Assembly (NCBI GenBank): GCA_022360105.1
Contig: JAKSDL010000039.1
Coordinates: forward strand, 1 to 6,140
Source of the DNA: Pseudomonadota bacterium
GTDB lineage: Bacteria > SAR324 > XYD2-FULL-50-16 > JAHJRI01
Length of the DNA stretch: 6,140 nucleotides
Reading direction: 5' to 3'
The stretch's first letter is position 1. Every line of letters begins with the position of its first letter. The notes under the pieces were generated by a model. The model was not told the origin of the DNA. It was given only the letters and a program-made list of their open reading frames with translations, and made no database searches. A program made the position numbers and the translations under genes. Positions 1 through 6,106 of the stretch are shown piece after piece.

Positions 1-247
1 ACCTGACCATGGAAATTACTTCAAATTCCTCAGGGCCGCTTAACGCTTCACGGGGTTGGATCTCGATCAGGTCATCTGCTTGCTGGACCACCTTGTATTG
101 AATTCGGTTTCCGGTTGAAAGTCTGTCAAATCGCTGGTACCCGGGTTCATCGATTTCCAGGAGATAGGGTTTTAAATAAATCCAACCGTGTGAACGAAGG
201 GTCAATTCAAAATCAAATGGGGGTTCTAATCGGATACTTAACGTCAT
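1..247 (-). CDS. Partial DNA-3-methyladenine glycosylase-like protein, N-terminal part
   Basis: An open minus-strand frame starts at the ATG complementary to 245-247 and runs without a stop for 82 codons to the left edge, so the C-terminal part is missing. An in-frame stop complementary to 272-274 limits the start, and no good Shine-Dalgarno precedes the ATG. The protein opens with the segment PFDFELTLRSHGW followed by an LKPY-like stretch. This resembles the N-terminal beta domain that precedes the HhH-GPD domain in AlkA/OGG-like base-excision glycosylases. Those enzymes remove damaged bases from DNA. The diagnostic helix-hairpin-helix and catalytic Asp would lie outside the window, so the call rests on a short N-terminal resemblance recalled from the family. 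The gene is divergent from the operon and probably unrelated to it. It could instead be an uncharacterised protein with a similar N-terminus. Confidence 0.6.
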   Translation of the reverse strand, partial: MTLSIRLEPPFDFELTLRSHGWIYLKPYLLEIDEPGYQRFDRLSTGNRIQYKVVQQADDLIEIQPREALSGPEEFEVISMVR

Positions 248-343
248 AATGATTAGGGTTTGGTCTTTAGATCATTCCAGTTACTTGGATATAAAAAAAA
301 GATTTTTGTATCTGTTCAGCATAATTGCCCTGCCTGTTTTCAC

Positions 344-367
344 CACGAAGACACGAAGGGCACGAAG
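344..367. repeat. CACGAAG short tandem repeat cluster
   Basis: Three copies of CACGAAG lie at 344-350, 352-358 and 361-367, spaced 8 and 9 nt start to start. Short inverted arms CTGCC (330-334) and GGCAG (376-380) flank the cluster. I know strings of this type as dispersed intergenic repeats in many environmental bacterial genomes, including Desulfobacterota. The cluster lies outside any convincing gene. Its function is unknown. Confidence 0.6.
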
Positions 368-420
368 GGCCACCGGGCAGCGCAAGAACGAATAAGTATT
401 GTGCGAATTTAACAAGAAAG

Positions 421-449
421 TTGACAAGTGTATTTTTCATCTGTTACTC
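421..449 (+). promoter_or_regulatory. Candidate sigma-70-type promoter for the regulator and operon
   Basis: A consensus -35 hexamer TTGACA lies at 421-426. The -10 region expected 16-17 nt later (about 443-449, around GTTACTC) matches the consensus poorly, which could fit a regulated promoter. Transcription would then begin near 455, just before the CCGA/TCGG operator cluster. Alternatives are the AT-rich hexamers TTTAAT (501-506) and TAAAAT (510-515), but neither has a recognisable -35 box. The start site is not determined by the sequence alone. Confidence 0.4.
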
Positions 450-456
450 AAAGGTA

Positions 457-493
457 CCGACTAAGTGGTCGGAATGCAAACCGATCAGTCGGT
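457..493. promoter_or_regulatory. Probable TetR-family operator with four CCGA/TCGG half-sites
   Basis: CCGACTAAGTGGTCGG (457-472) is an imperfect palindrome with five-base arms CCGAC/GTCGG. A second palindrome at 480-493 has arms ACCGA and TCGGT around TCAG. The outer half-sites CCGACT (457-462) and AGTCGG (487-492) are also perfect inverted copies of each other. CCGAC/GTCGG half-sites are typical of many TetR-family operators. The cluster sits between the TTGACA box and the regulator's start codon, which fits autorepression and control of the genes behind it. Spacing differs between the two palindromes, so the exact binding unit is uncertain. Confidence 0.6.
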
Positions 494-545
494 CATGATA
501 TTTAATAAATAAAATTAAATAATTACATCAATTCTCAGGTTCAAT

Positions 546-1172
546 ATGCCACCGATTCCCGAGCTGGAAGCTTTACGAAAAACTCAAATAATGGAGGCCA
601 CCATTTTAGCCATTTCCATTCATGGTTATGCCAATGTCACCATGGATGAAATCTGTAAGGCATCCGGTCTTTCCAAAGGCGGTCTGGCCCATTATTTCAA
701 ATCTAAAACCGAGTTGTTTATTGCTTCTTTTGAAGAGTTTTTCAAACGCATTTTTGAACGAAGCCGGGAGACCATGGCTCGATTTACCGATCCTATTGAA
801 AAGCTGCTTTCGTTCGACTGGTTGTATGATGAGTCAGATCCCGATGGCACGACGGGTTATCCTATTTTGTTTGATTGTATGTCCATTGCCGTGCATGAGT
901 CCGGTGCAGAATACAAACGCTTGTATCACAATTGGGTAGAAAATTGGATTGAATTGCTGCAGTCGGCACTGGAAGAAGCCATCGCAAAAAACATCCTCAC
1001 TCCCTTGGATTCCGAAGCCACAGCCCGAACGATCAGTGCCATTTATAACGGAATTGCCACCCGATGGTTTATTGATAACGAGGCTCATTCATCGCAATGG
1101 GCCATTGATTCATTCCAAAAGGCCATCAAGGGTCTTTTACATCCCTATCTTGTTCGTCCCACTAATGAATAA
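546..1172 (+). CDS. TetR/AcrR-family transcriptional regulator
   Basis: This is a one-component DNA-binding repressor of 208 residues, a usual TetR length. The N-terminal TetR domain is clear at about residues 10-60: helix 1 (IMEATILAISIHGY), then the helix-turn-helix VTMDEICKASGLSKGGLAHYF at 31-51 and the typical KSKTEL segment. The C-terminal ligand and dimer domain (about 85-200), with YPILFDCMSIAVHE, ARTISAIYNGIATRW and a final helix, resembles the BetI-type C-terminal domain (TetR_C_6). Only a weak Shine-Dalgarno (AGG at 537-539) precedes the ATG. A later Met at residue 16 would cut into helix 1, so the first ATG is preferred. The stop lies 9 nt before the SCP2-like gene, implying cotranscription. 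It probably binds the half-site cluster at 457-493 and senses an acid or acyl-CoA handled by the operon. The ligand is inferred, not shown. Confidence 0.93.
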   Translation: MPPIPELEALRKTQIMEATILAISIHGYANVTMDEICKASGLSKGGLAHYFKSKTELFIASFEEFFKRIFERSRETMARFTDPIEKLLSFDWLYDESDPDGTTGYPILFDCMSIAVHESGAEYKRLYHNWVENWIELLQSALEEAIAKNILTPLDSEATARTISAIYNGIATRWFIDNEAHSSQWAIDSFQKAIKGLLHPYLVRPTNE

Positions 1173-1181
1173 GGAGAGACA

Positions 1182-1574
1182 ATGACTGTATTTGAGAACA
1201 CCGAAAAGATGTATACCGTGCTTGGTAACCTGTTTGAAACCTTGCTGGCGGACCCTGAAACAGGTCCTAAATTTGTAGAGTCTAAAATCACTATCAAATT
1301 TACCATTGACAATCCTTCCGGGACAATCTGGTTGACAGGTGATGGAAAGGTCATCTGCGGAGCAGCAGATATCAAGCCTACGATTGAAATGTCCCTGAGT
1401 GGAGATACTTGCCATCTTTTTTGGTTACAGCAAATCTCGCTTCCCATCGCCCTGGCCAAGGGTAAAATTAAAGCCAAAGGTCCCATGCCCAAGGTGCTGA
1501 AATTACTTCCGATGTTAAAGCCGGCTTACTCGGCTTATCCGGATATAGCTAAAGCCAATGGATTGGACATTTAA
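1182..1574 (+). CDS. SCP2 sterol-binding domain-like protein
   Basis: A small soluble protein of 130 residues forms a single SCP2-like domain. SCP2 domains have a hydrophobic tunnel that binds sterols, fatty acids or acyl-CoAs. Recognisable parts are the beta strands with KITIKFTIDNPSGTIWL (35-51), the segment PTIEMSLSGDTCHLFW (66-81), and the characteristic LAKGKIKAKGPMPKVLKLLP stretch (91-110) followed by a C-terminal helix with AYSAYPDIAK. No signal peptide or membrane segment is visible, so it should be cytoplasmic. A strong AAGGAGA ribosome site lies just upstream and overlaps the end of the regulator gene's stop region. Between a TetR gene and acyl-CoA enzymes, it may shuttle or hold a hydrophobic acid or CoA thioester for the ligase. 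The ligand cannot be read from the sequence. Confidence 0.85.
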   Translation: MTVFENTEKMYTVLGNLFETLLADPETGPKFVESKITIKFTIDNPSGTIWLTGDGKVICGAADIKPTIEMSLSGDTCHLFWLQQISLPIALAKGKIKAKGPMPKVLKLLPMLKPAYSAYPDIAKANGLDI

Positions 1575-1611
1575 GTCCAGGCATTCTTTCGGGATTTGCA
1601 TTATATTAACC

Positions 1612-1636
1612 ATCAATCAGGATATCGTCTGTTGAT
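1612..1636 (+). other. Possible stem-loop just upstream of the first DUF2148 gene
   Basis: ATCAATCAG (1612-1620) can pair with CTGTTGAT (1629-1636), with one bulged base and an 8-nt loop. The stem ends immediately before the purine-rich ribosome site GGGAGGA. It lies in the longest gap within the operon (76 nt), where it could affect translation or mRNA processing. The pairing is imperfect and no conserved RNA family is recognised. Confidence 0.25.
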
Positions 1637-1650
1637 TAAAGGGAGGAACA

Positions 1651-2322
1651 ATGGAACGACCTATCAAACAATTTGAAACCGATCGCAAAGAATCAGCCAT
1701 CATTGCTTCCAGGCTGATACTGGCATCCGGCACAACTTCACCCAGGGTCGGAGGTGTGGGCGAATGTACCATCCACACTTTTGATGATGAATGCGATATC
1801 GAAGATATTTGCCAGGAAATGGAGCGAATGGCTGAAATCAAGGAGAATTGGTCCTTTTTCAAACGGGATGCTGCCATTTTAAGAGATGCAGATGTAGTCA
1901 TGGTGATCACCTCATTGAGATGCATTTCTGATCCGGCAGATATTAACTGCAATATGTGCGGCAAGCTCGTCTGTGAATATTTAAGGGAAGAGAAAAAACT
2001 ACCCGATCAGCCTGATGTAGCGTTTAGAGGTCCGCTCTGTATATTCAGGGCAAACAATATCGCCTATGCCCTGGATGGAATGATTTCACAGGCTCGAAAC
2101 CTCGGTATTGACTACGGCGTGCATTGGCCTGCGGGAGTGGCCGCAATGAGAATGAAGCTGCTTCCGAAAAACACCGGTTTTGCCCTTGGTTTCGGAATTT
2201 CGGTAACAGAGAAAAGTCCTTTTCGGGATATTCCCATGAATTATGCGGAAATCAACCAACGCTCCATGAACGATCGAATCATTCAGCGATTGTGGCCGCA
2301 ATTCCGTTCTATCTACAGTTAA
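1651..2322 (+). CDS. DUF2148 (COG4739) ferredoxin-domain protein, copy 1
   Basis: This 223-residue soluble protein belongs to the uncharacterised DUF2148 family, described as containing a ferredoxin-like domain. The N-terminal segment SGTTSPRVGGVGECTI (26-41), then FFKRDAAILRDADVVMVI (69-86), the cysteine cluster C100-x2-C103-G-x3-C108 (CNMCGKLVC), GPLCIF with C130, and the C-terminal FALGFGISVTEKSPFRDI (177-194) follow the family's usual order. C100, C103, C108 and C130 resemble the four-Cys ligands of the Fe4S4 domain of RnfB and corrinoid Fe-S proteins, so a [4Fe-4S] cluster is likely but inferred. Additional cysteines (39, 48, 54, 91) are absent from the neighbouring paralogue. A good GGGAGGA site precedes the ATG. 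The next gene, 33 nt downstream, is a diverged paralogue. The reaction is unknown; electron transfer in acyl-CoA oxidation is a guess from context. Confidence 0.85.
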   Translation: MERPIKQFETDRKESAIIASRLILASGTTSPRVGGVGECTIHTFDDECDIEDICQEMERMAEIKENWSFFKRDAAILRDADVVMVITSLRCISDPADINCNMCGKLVCEYLREEKKLPDQPDVAFRGPLCIFRANNIAYALDGMISQARNLGIDYGVHWPAGVAAMRMKLLPKNTGFALGFGISVTEKSPFRDIPMNYAEINQRSMNDRIIQRLWPQFRSIYS

Positions 2323-2355
2323 TAAACTACGATCATTCCAACCAGGGGGTATAAC

Positions 2356-3003
2356 ATGGCGATTACCGAATTATCCGATCTAATTGAAAAAGGTCTGCAG
2401 CAGGCAGTTGAACTGATGGCTCTTGCAGCGCATAACAGCTATCGATTTAGTGATCAGAACAAACTCAAAATCATAGCCATCGGCAACGAAGAGATGGAAG
2501 CCATTGCCGAATACTGCTTTTCTTTGGGAGATATGTCTCCGCTTGCTGCAAGAGATGGCCGACACGTGGTGCAACTGATCAAGGAACCGTCCCGATTGAT
2601 GATTATTGGAGATAAACGAAAATCTCCATTCAACTACGATTGTGGCGCCTGTGGCTACAGGACCTGTAAAGAGATGAACAAGGCAGAGTTAGCCGAATCA
2701 CTGACTGCCAACGGTCCCAGCTGTCAATTCAAAAACATAAACGTAAACATAGCAACAAATGCGGCGGCATCCATGGCTCACAGGCTTGGATTGCATTGCA
2801 GGGTTTTCAGTACTTTGGCCTTCGCAGCGCGGTCTTTGGAAATTATTGAAGATGTGGATCTGGTTTGCAGCGTCTCCGTGAGTGCCGCCAAGAAGAATCC
2901 ATATTTCGACAGGCATGAATTCTGGACCAAGGAACACTGGACTGAAACCTTTGATAAAGAATTCCCTACCTTTAACCGGGGATTTATCGGGGCTGTGGAA
3001 TAA
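2356..3003 (+). CDS. DUF2148 (COG4739) ferredoxin-domain protein, copy 2
   Basis: This 215-residue paralogue of the preceding gene has the same domain order. It contains an N-terminal helical region with AVELMALAAHNSYRF (17-31), a long RDGRHVVQLIKEPSRLMIIG segment, the cluster C96-x2-C99-G-x3-C104 (DCGACGYRTC), NGPSCQF with C123, and the C-terminal LVCSVSVSAAKKNPYFDRHEFW (169-190). The cluster is the more canonical of the two, since CGxCGxxTC is the usual family form. Copy 2 lacks the SPRVGGVGE-type segment seen near the start of copy 1. The copies are too diverged for a recent duplication and could form a heterodimer. An AGGGGG ribosome site (2344-2349) supports the start. No membrane segment or signal peptide is visible. 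Fe-S binding is inferred from the cysteines, and the biochemical role is unknown. Confidence 0.86.
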   Translation: MAITELSDLIEKGLQQAVELMALAAHNSYRFSDQNKLKIIAIGNEEMEAIAEYCFSLGDMSPLAARDGRHVVQLIKEPSRLMIIGDKRKSPFNYDCGACGYRTCKEMNKAELAESLTANGPSCQFKNINVNIATNAAASMAHRLGLHCRVFSTLAFAARSLEIIEDVDLVCSVSVSAAKKNPYFDRHEFWTKEHWTETFDKEFPTFNRGFIGAVE

Positions 3004-3041
3004 CAAGACGCTTAGCTGAAGAGAGAAAAAAGGAGAGAACC

Positions 3042-4646
3042 ATGAGTGCCAAGGCTCATCTAAACCAGGCTATTGCCTCCCATTACATCGAAATGAAAGC
3101 GGATGCAAAGCCGGATAAGGAAATTCTGGTGTTTGAAAACGGTGACTACGGCGAAGACGTTGTTACCTATAAGGATCTTTATGAGAACTCCAACAAAACA
3201 GCCCGGTTGTTTCTGAACTGCGGACTGGAAAAAGGGGATACCTATGCCGTTTTCATGAGGAATCACGTTGAATTTGTATATTCCATGCTGGCCGGTCCGG
3301 TGATGGGAGCGATCATGATTCCAATTGACCCCAGGAGCAGGGGAGATCGATTGCGATTTTTGTTGGAGAACTCAAATTCCAAAGCAGTCATTGTGTCCGG
3401 TGAATTGCTGGAAGCATTAAAAGCCGTGCTGCCTGTACCGGGACTAAAAACAATTCTTGTGACATATCGACCGGAGCAACATATTGAGATTTCCCCGGAA
3501 TACCCCACTCTGAATGAAACTTTGGAAAACAGTAGCTGGGAAAGAGTGGATCAACAGATCATGGATGTCAGGCATCCCATGGAGATCATCTACACATCCG
3601 GCACTACAGGTGATCCAAAGGGTGTCATGATCCGCAACAATCGATTCGGATTATATAATATACTCACCCGATTGGTTTGGAAGTATAAACCCAGTGATGT
3701 CCTTTACAGCGGTTTATCGCTTACCCATGCTAACGCCCAGGCCGTTACCCTGTTTCCGGCGCTGACAACCGGCACTAAAGCGGTTTTCAGCTCAAAATTC
3801 ACCAAAAGCAGAACCTGGGATATCTGCCGGAAATATGGCTGCACGTCATTTTCATTGCTGGGGGGTATGATGGCCGGAATTTTCAATGAACCTGAAACGG
3901 AAACCGATGCTGACAATCCTGTGAACACGGTCATCAGCGCTGGTACTCCCAAAGCTATCTGGAAAGATTTTGAGCAACGATTCGGACTCAAGGTACTGGA
4001 ATGGTACGGTGCCGTGGAGGGTGGTTTTTCCTTCAAACCTCCAGGGAAAGGTCCGATCGGATCATTCGGGAAACCATTGCCGGGGATGATGCATTTTAAG
4101 GTTGTCAACGAACAGGATGAAGAGGTTCCGGCCGGAGAAACCGGGGAGCTGATCATGAAAATGATGAAAGGAGAAACAAAAGTAGACTACCTGGGCAAAC
4201 CGGAAGCATCGGAGGAAAAAACCAGGGGAGGCTGGTTGCGATCCGGTGATATGGTTCATAAAGATCAGGACGGTTGGTTTTTCTTCGATTATAGAAAGGG
4301 CAGTGAATTGAGGCGGGCGGGTGATTTTATCCAACCGGATCATATCGAGAGTGTGATCGGGAAGTTAACAGGAGTCAGTGAGGTCTGTGTTTACGGAATT
4401 CCTGCTGCTTCAGGAGCACCAGGCGAGAGCGATCTGGTAGCTGCCGTCTCTGCGTTTGAAGGAGAGCGCATCAATCCGCAAGATATATTCAATCAATGCA
4501 GGGAAAACCTGGAACCCAATTCTATTCCCGGTTTCCTGCAAGTGGTTCCGGAAATCCCTAAAACCATTTCGGAAAAAGCCTTGGACAGGGTCTTGAAGGA
4601 GGCTTTCGATCCCAATAATGACAATGTTTTTACCTATCAGGCTTAA
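3042..4646 (+). CDS. AMP-forming acyl-CoA synthetase (ANL superfamily), CaiC-like
   Basis: This enzyme should activate a carboxylic acid with ATP to an acyl-adenylate and transfer it to CoA. At 534 residues it is full length. The ANL motifs appear in order: phosphate loop YTSGTTGDPKG (184-194), WYGAVEGG (321-328) as the A5 motif, the ribose-binding GWLRSGD (397-403), the hinge region from R418 to E436 (with FIQPDHIE), and a C-terminal PKTISEK with K512 as the likely adenylation lysine. A5 is usually YGxTE and here reads YGAVE. The usual SGK before the lysine reads SEK. Overall it is closest, by eye, to crotonobetaine/carnitine-CoA ligase-like ATP-dependent ligases, but the substrate cannot be assigned. 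An AGGAGA site lies just before the ATG, and the dehydrogenase follows 42 nt after the stop. It likely supplies that enzyme with substrate. Confidence 0.92.
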   Translation: MSAKAHLNQAIASHYIEMKADAKPDKEILVFENGDYGEDVVTYKDLYENSNKTARLFLNCGLEKGDTYAVFMRNHVEFVYSMLAGPVMGAIMIPIDPRSRGDRLRFLLENSNSKAVIVSGELLEALKAVLPVPGLKTILVTYRPEQHIEISPEYPTLNETLENSSWERVDQQIMDVRHPMEIIYTSGTTGDPKGVMIRNNRFGLYNILTRLVWKYKPSDVLYSGLSLTHANAQAVTLFPALTTGTKAVFSSKFTKSRTWDICRKYGCTSFSLLGGMMAGIFNEPETETDADNPVNTVISAGTPKAIWKDFEQRFGLKVLEWYGAVEGGFSFKPPGKGPIGSFGKPLPGMMHFKVVNEQDEEVPAGETGELIMKMMKGETKVDYLGKPEASEEKTRGGWLRSGDMVHKDQDGWFFFDYRKGSELRRAGDFIQPDHIESVIGKLTGVSEVCVYGIPAASGAPGESDLVAAVSAFEGERINPQDIFNQCRENLEPNSIPGFLQVVPEIPKTISEKALDRVLKEAFDPNNDNVFTYQA

Positions 4647-4688
4647 CCGGAGTCATTTTCTGCCATCAACCCAAAAACGGAGCGAGTC

Positions 4689-5912
4689 ATGGCTACTTAC
4701 ACCGATTTAAACCTTGATCTGACCGCAGAACAACTATCTATCAAAGAAGAAACACATAAATTTGCCAAGGAAGTTCTTCTGCCTGCTAGTCTTGAATTGG
4801 ACAAAATTGAAGACCCGGAAGCAATGATCAATCATCCCCTGTTCCGGGATACCATGAAAAAAGGCTATGAACTTGGGTATCACACCATTTTTATTCCCGA
4901 TACCTGGGGTGGTTTAGGACTCGACCCACTGGAACTACATATTGTATTAGAAGAACTGGCCTGGGGAAGTGTGGATTTTGCCATCGGACTTGGGGTAGCC
5001 TGTTTTCCCGCCTTTTTTGCATCCATGTTGCCGACAGATCAGCTGGTGGAAGAGATCATCACACCGCTTTGCAGTGATACAAAGGCTTCTGTAATTGGTT
5101 GCTGGGGTATCACCGAACCGGAACATGGCTCAGATACTTTGAACCCCGGGACTCCCGAATTCAGGGACCCTAACATTACCGGCCAAACGACCGCTTTTTT
5201 GGATGGAGATGAGTGGGTGATCGAAGGTCAAAAATCTGCCTGGGTTTCCAATGGGACGATTGCCACTCACAGCCTGGTTTATCTGACAATAGATCCCTCC
5301 ATGGGAATGGCAGGAGGCGGTATTGCTATTGTGCCGCTGGATTTACCGGGCGTAAAAAAAGGCAGGCCATTGAATAAAATGGGCCAGAGAGCGTTGAACC
5401 AGGGAGAAATCTATTTCGATAAAGTAAGGATTCCCAGGGAGTACATGCTGGTCGACCAGGAAAGTTACGAGATGATGCTGGATATCACCCTGGCAACTGC
5501 CAATGCATCCATGGGAGCGATGTTTACGGGTGTTGCCCGTGCGGCTTACGAAGAAGCTTTGAAATACGCCAAGCAACGGGTTCAGGGAGGAAAGGTGCTC
5601 TTTGAACATCAAATTATTAAGCATAAATTGTTTAACATGTTCATGAAGATCGAGGCGGCACGTCAGCTTTCCCGATCTGCCCTGATCTACAATATGAACA
5701 ATACCCCTCCACAGACGCAGTATTCCATCGCGGCCAAGGTTTTCTGCACCAACACGGCGTTTGAGGTCTGCAGTGAAGCCGTGCAGATCTTTGGCGGTAA
5801 TGGCGTCAGCCGGGAATATCCCATAGAAAAATTCTTTCGTGATGCCAGGGCGGCAATGATAGAGGATGGGGCAAACGATTCGCTGATGCTGACAGCCGCA
5901 CACCTACTTTAG
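4689..5912 (+). CDS. Acyl-CoA dehydrogenase with atypical catalytic region
   Basis: This FAD enzyme of 407 residues, somewhat longer than the usual ~380, should oxidise an acyl-CoA at the alpha-beta bond and pass electrons to an ETF-like acceptor. The N-terminal helical domain (8-130) includes IPDTWGGLGLDPLE. The middle beta domain has WGITEPEHGSD (139-149), WVIEGQKSAWVSNG (176-189) and an extra stretch near 151-166. The C-terminal domain has AYEEALKYAKQRVQGGK, QIFGGNG (366-372) and FFRDARAAMIEDGAND (382-397). In MCAD-like enzymes RDAKIYQIYEGT carries the catalytic Glu. Aligned by hand, D393 takes that place, with E392 one residue earlier. No acidic residue is apparent at the alternative site used by isovaleryl-CoA dehydrogenase. 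GGAG at 4679-4682 supports the start. It may act on an unusual, perhaps cyclic, acyl-CoA. The family is certain and the substrate is not. Confidence 0.93.
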   Translation: MATYTDLNLDLTAEQLSIKEETHKFAKEVLLPASLELDKIEDPEAMINHPLFRDTMKKGYELGYHTIFIPDTWGGLGLDPLELHIVLEELAWGSVDFAIGLGVACFPAFFASMLPTDQLVEEIITPLCSDTKASVIGCWGITEPEHGSDTLNPGTPEFRDPNITGQTTAFLDGDEWVIEGQKSAWVSNGTIATHSLVYLTIDPSMGMAGGGIAIVPLDLPGVKKGRPLNKMGQRALNQGEIYFDKVRIPREYMLVDQESYEMMLDITLATANASMGAMFTGVARAAYEEALKYAKQRVQGGKVLFEHQIIKHKLFNMFMKIEAARQLSRSALIYNMNNTPPQTQYSIAAKVFCTNTAFEVCSEAVQIFGGNGVSREYPIEKFFRDARAAMIEDGANDSLMLTAAHLL

Positions 5913-5955
5913 CATTTTAGATTTTAGATTGCAGATTTTAGATCTTCTGTTTTGT

Positions 5956-5991
5956 GAAAGCGGAGCTTTCTATTTCATATTTAGGAAATAT
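5956..5991 (+). terminator. Possible operon terminator: two adjacent hairpins
   Basis: GAAAGC-GGA-GCTTTC (5956-5970) is a perfect six-base-pair stem. It is followed by ATATTT-AGG-AAATAT (5977-5991), another perfect six-base-pair stem. They lie 43 nt after the dehydrogenase stop. No clear T-run follows the first stem, only TATTT, so intrinsic termination would be weak. The hairpins may instead be repeat structure or an RNA-stabilising element. Confidence 0.35.
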
Positions 5992-6075
5992 TTACACATT
6001 GAAGGCTGACAACTGAACGCTAATAGCTAAATGCCAAAAGCCAGAGGCTCTATAGATTTTAGATTTACGGGAATT

Positions 6076-6106
6076 GAAAGTGGAGCTTTCAGTTTTAATA
6101 TTAAAA
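6076..6106 (+). repeat. Second copy of the double hairpin
   Basis: GAAAGTGGAGCTTTC (6076-6090) repeats the first hairpin of 5956-5970, with one change that turns a C-G pair into a U-G wobble. It is followed by the perfect 14-bp palindrome TTTTAATATTAAAA (6093-6106). This takes the place of the AT-rich stem of the first copy but has a different sequence. Pairing is therefore kept while the bases differ. Confidence 0.6.

Noticed and set aside
344..367. CACGAAG units as a CRISPR array
   Set aside because: The units are 7 nt long with 1-2 nt between them. There are no spacers of CRISPR length and no cas genes in the window.
622..1492. Overlapping open frames on both strands within the regulator and SCP2-like genes
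   Set aside because: They overlap two well-supported genes in other frames and have no domain or separate ribosome site.
1564..1580. TGGAC/GTCCA hairpin as an intrinsic terminator after the SCP2-like gene
   Set aside because: The stem is only five base pairs, overlaps the stop codon and is not followed by a T-run. The downstream genes appear to continue the operon.
2323..2355. The two DUF2148 genes as one gene split by a frameshift
   Set aside because: Each has its own ribosome site, its own full four-Cys motif and a full set of domain segments, so they are two complete paralogues.
3704..4343. Minus-strand open frames opposite the acyl-CoA ligase
   Set aside because: They are antisense to conserved ANL motifs, show no family resemblance, and their low-complexity Ser/Pro composition fits shadow translation.
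5343..5903. 186-residue minus-strand open frame opposite the acyl-CoA dehydrogenase
   Set aside because: It lies wholly antisense to a clear dehydrogenase gene, has no recognisable domain and is rich in Cys, His and Arg as expected from reading a coding strand backwards.
3042..5912. Assigning caiC and caiA gene symbols for carnitine metabolism
   Set aside because: The resemblance is at superfamily level. There is no CoA-transferase (CaiB) or hydratase (CaiD) gene, and the SCP2-like and DUF2148 neighbours do not fit a carnitine operon.
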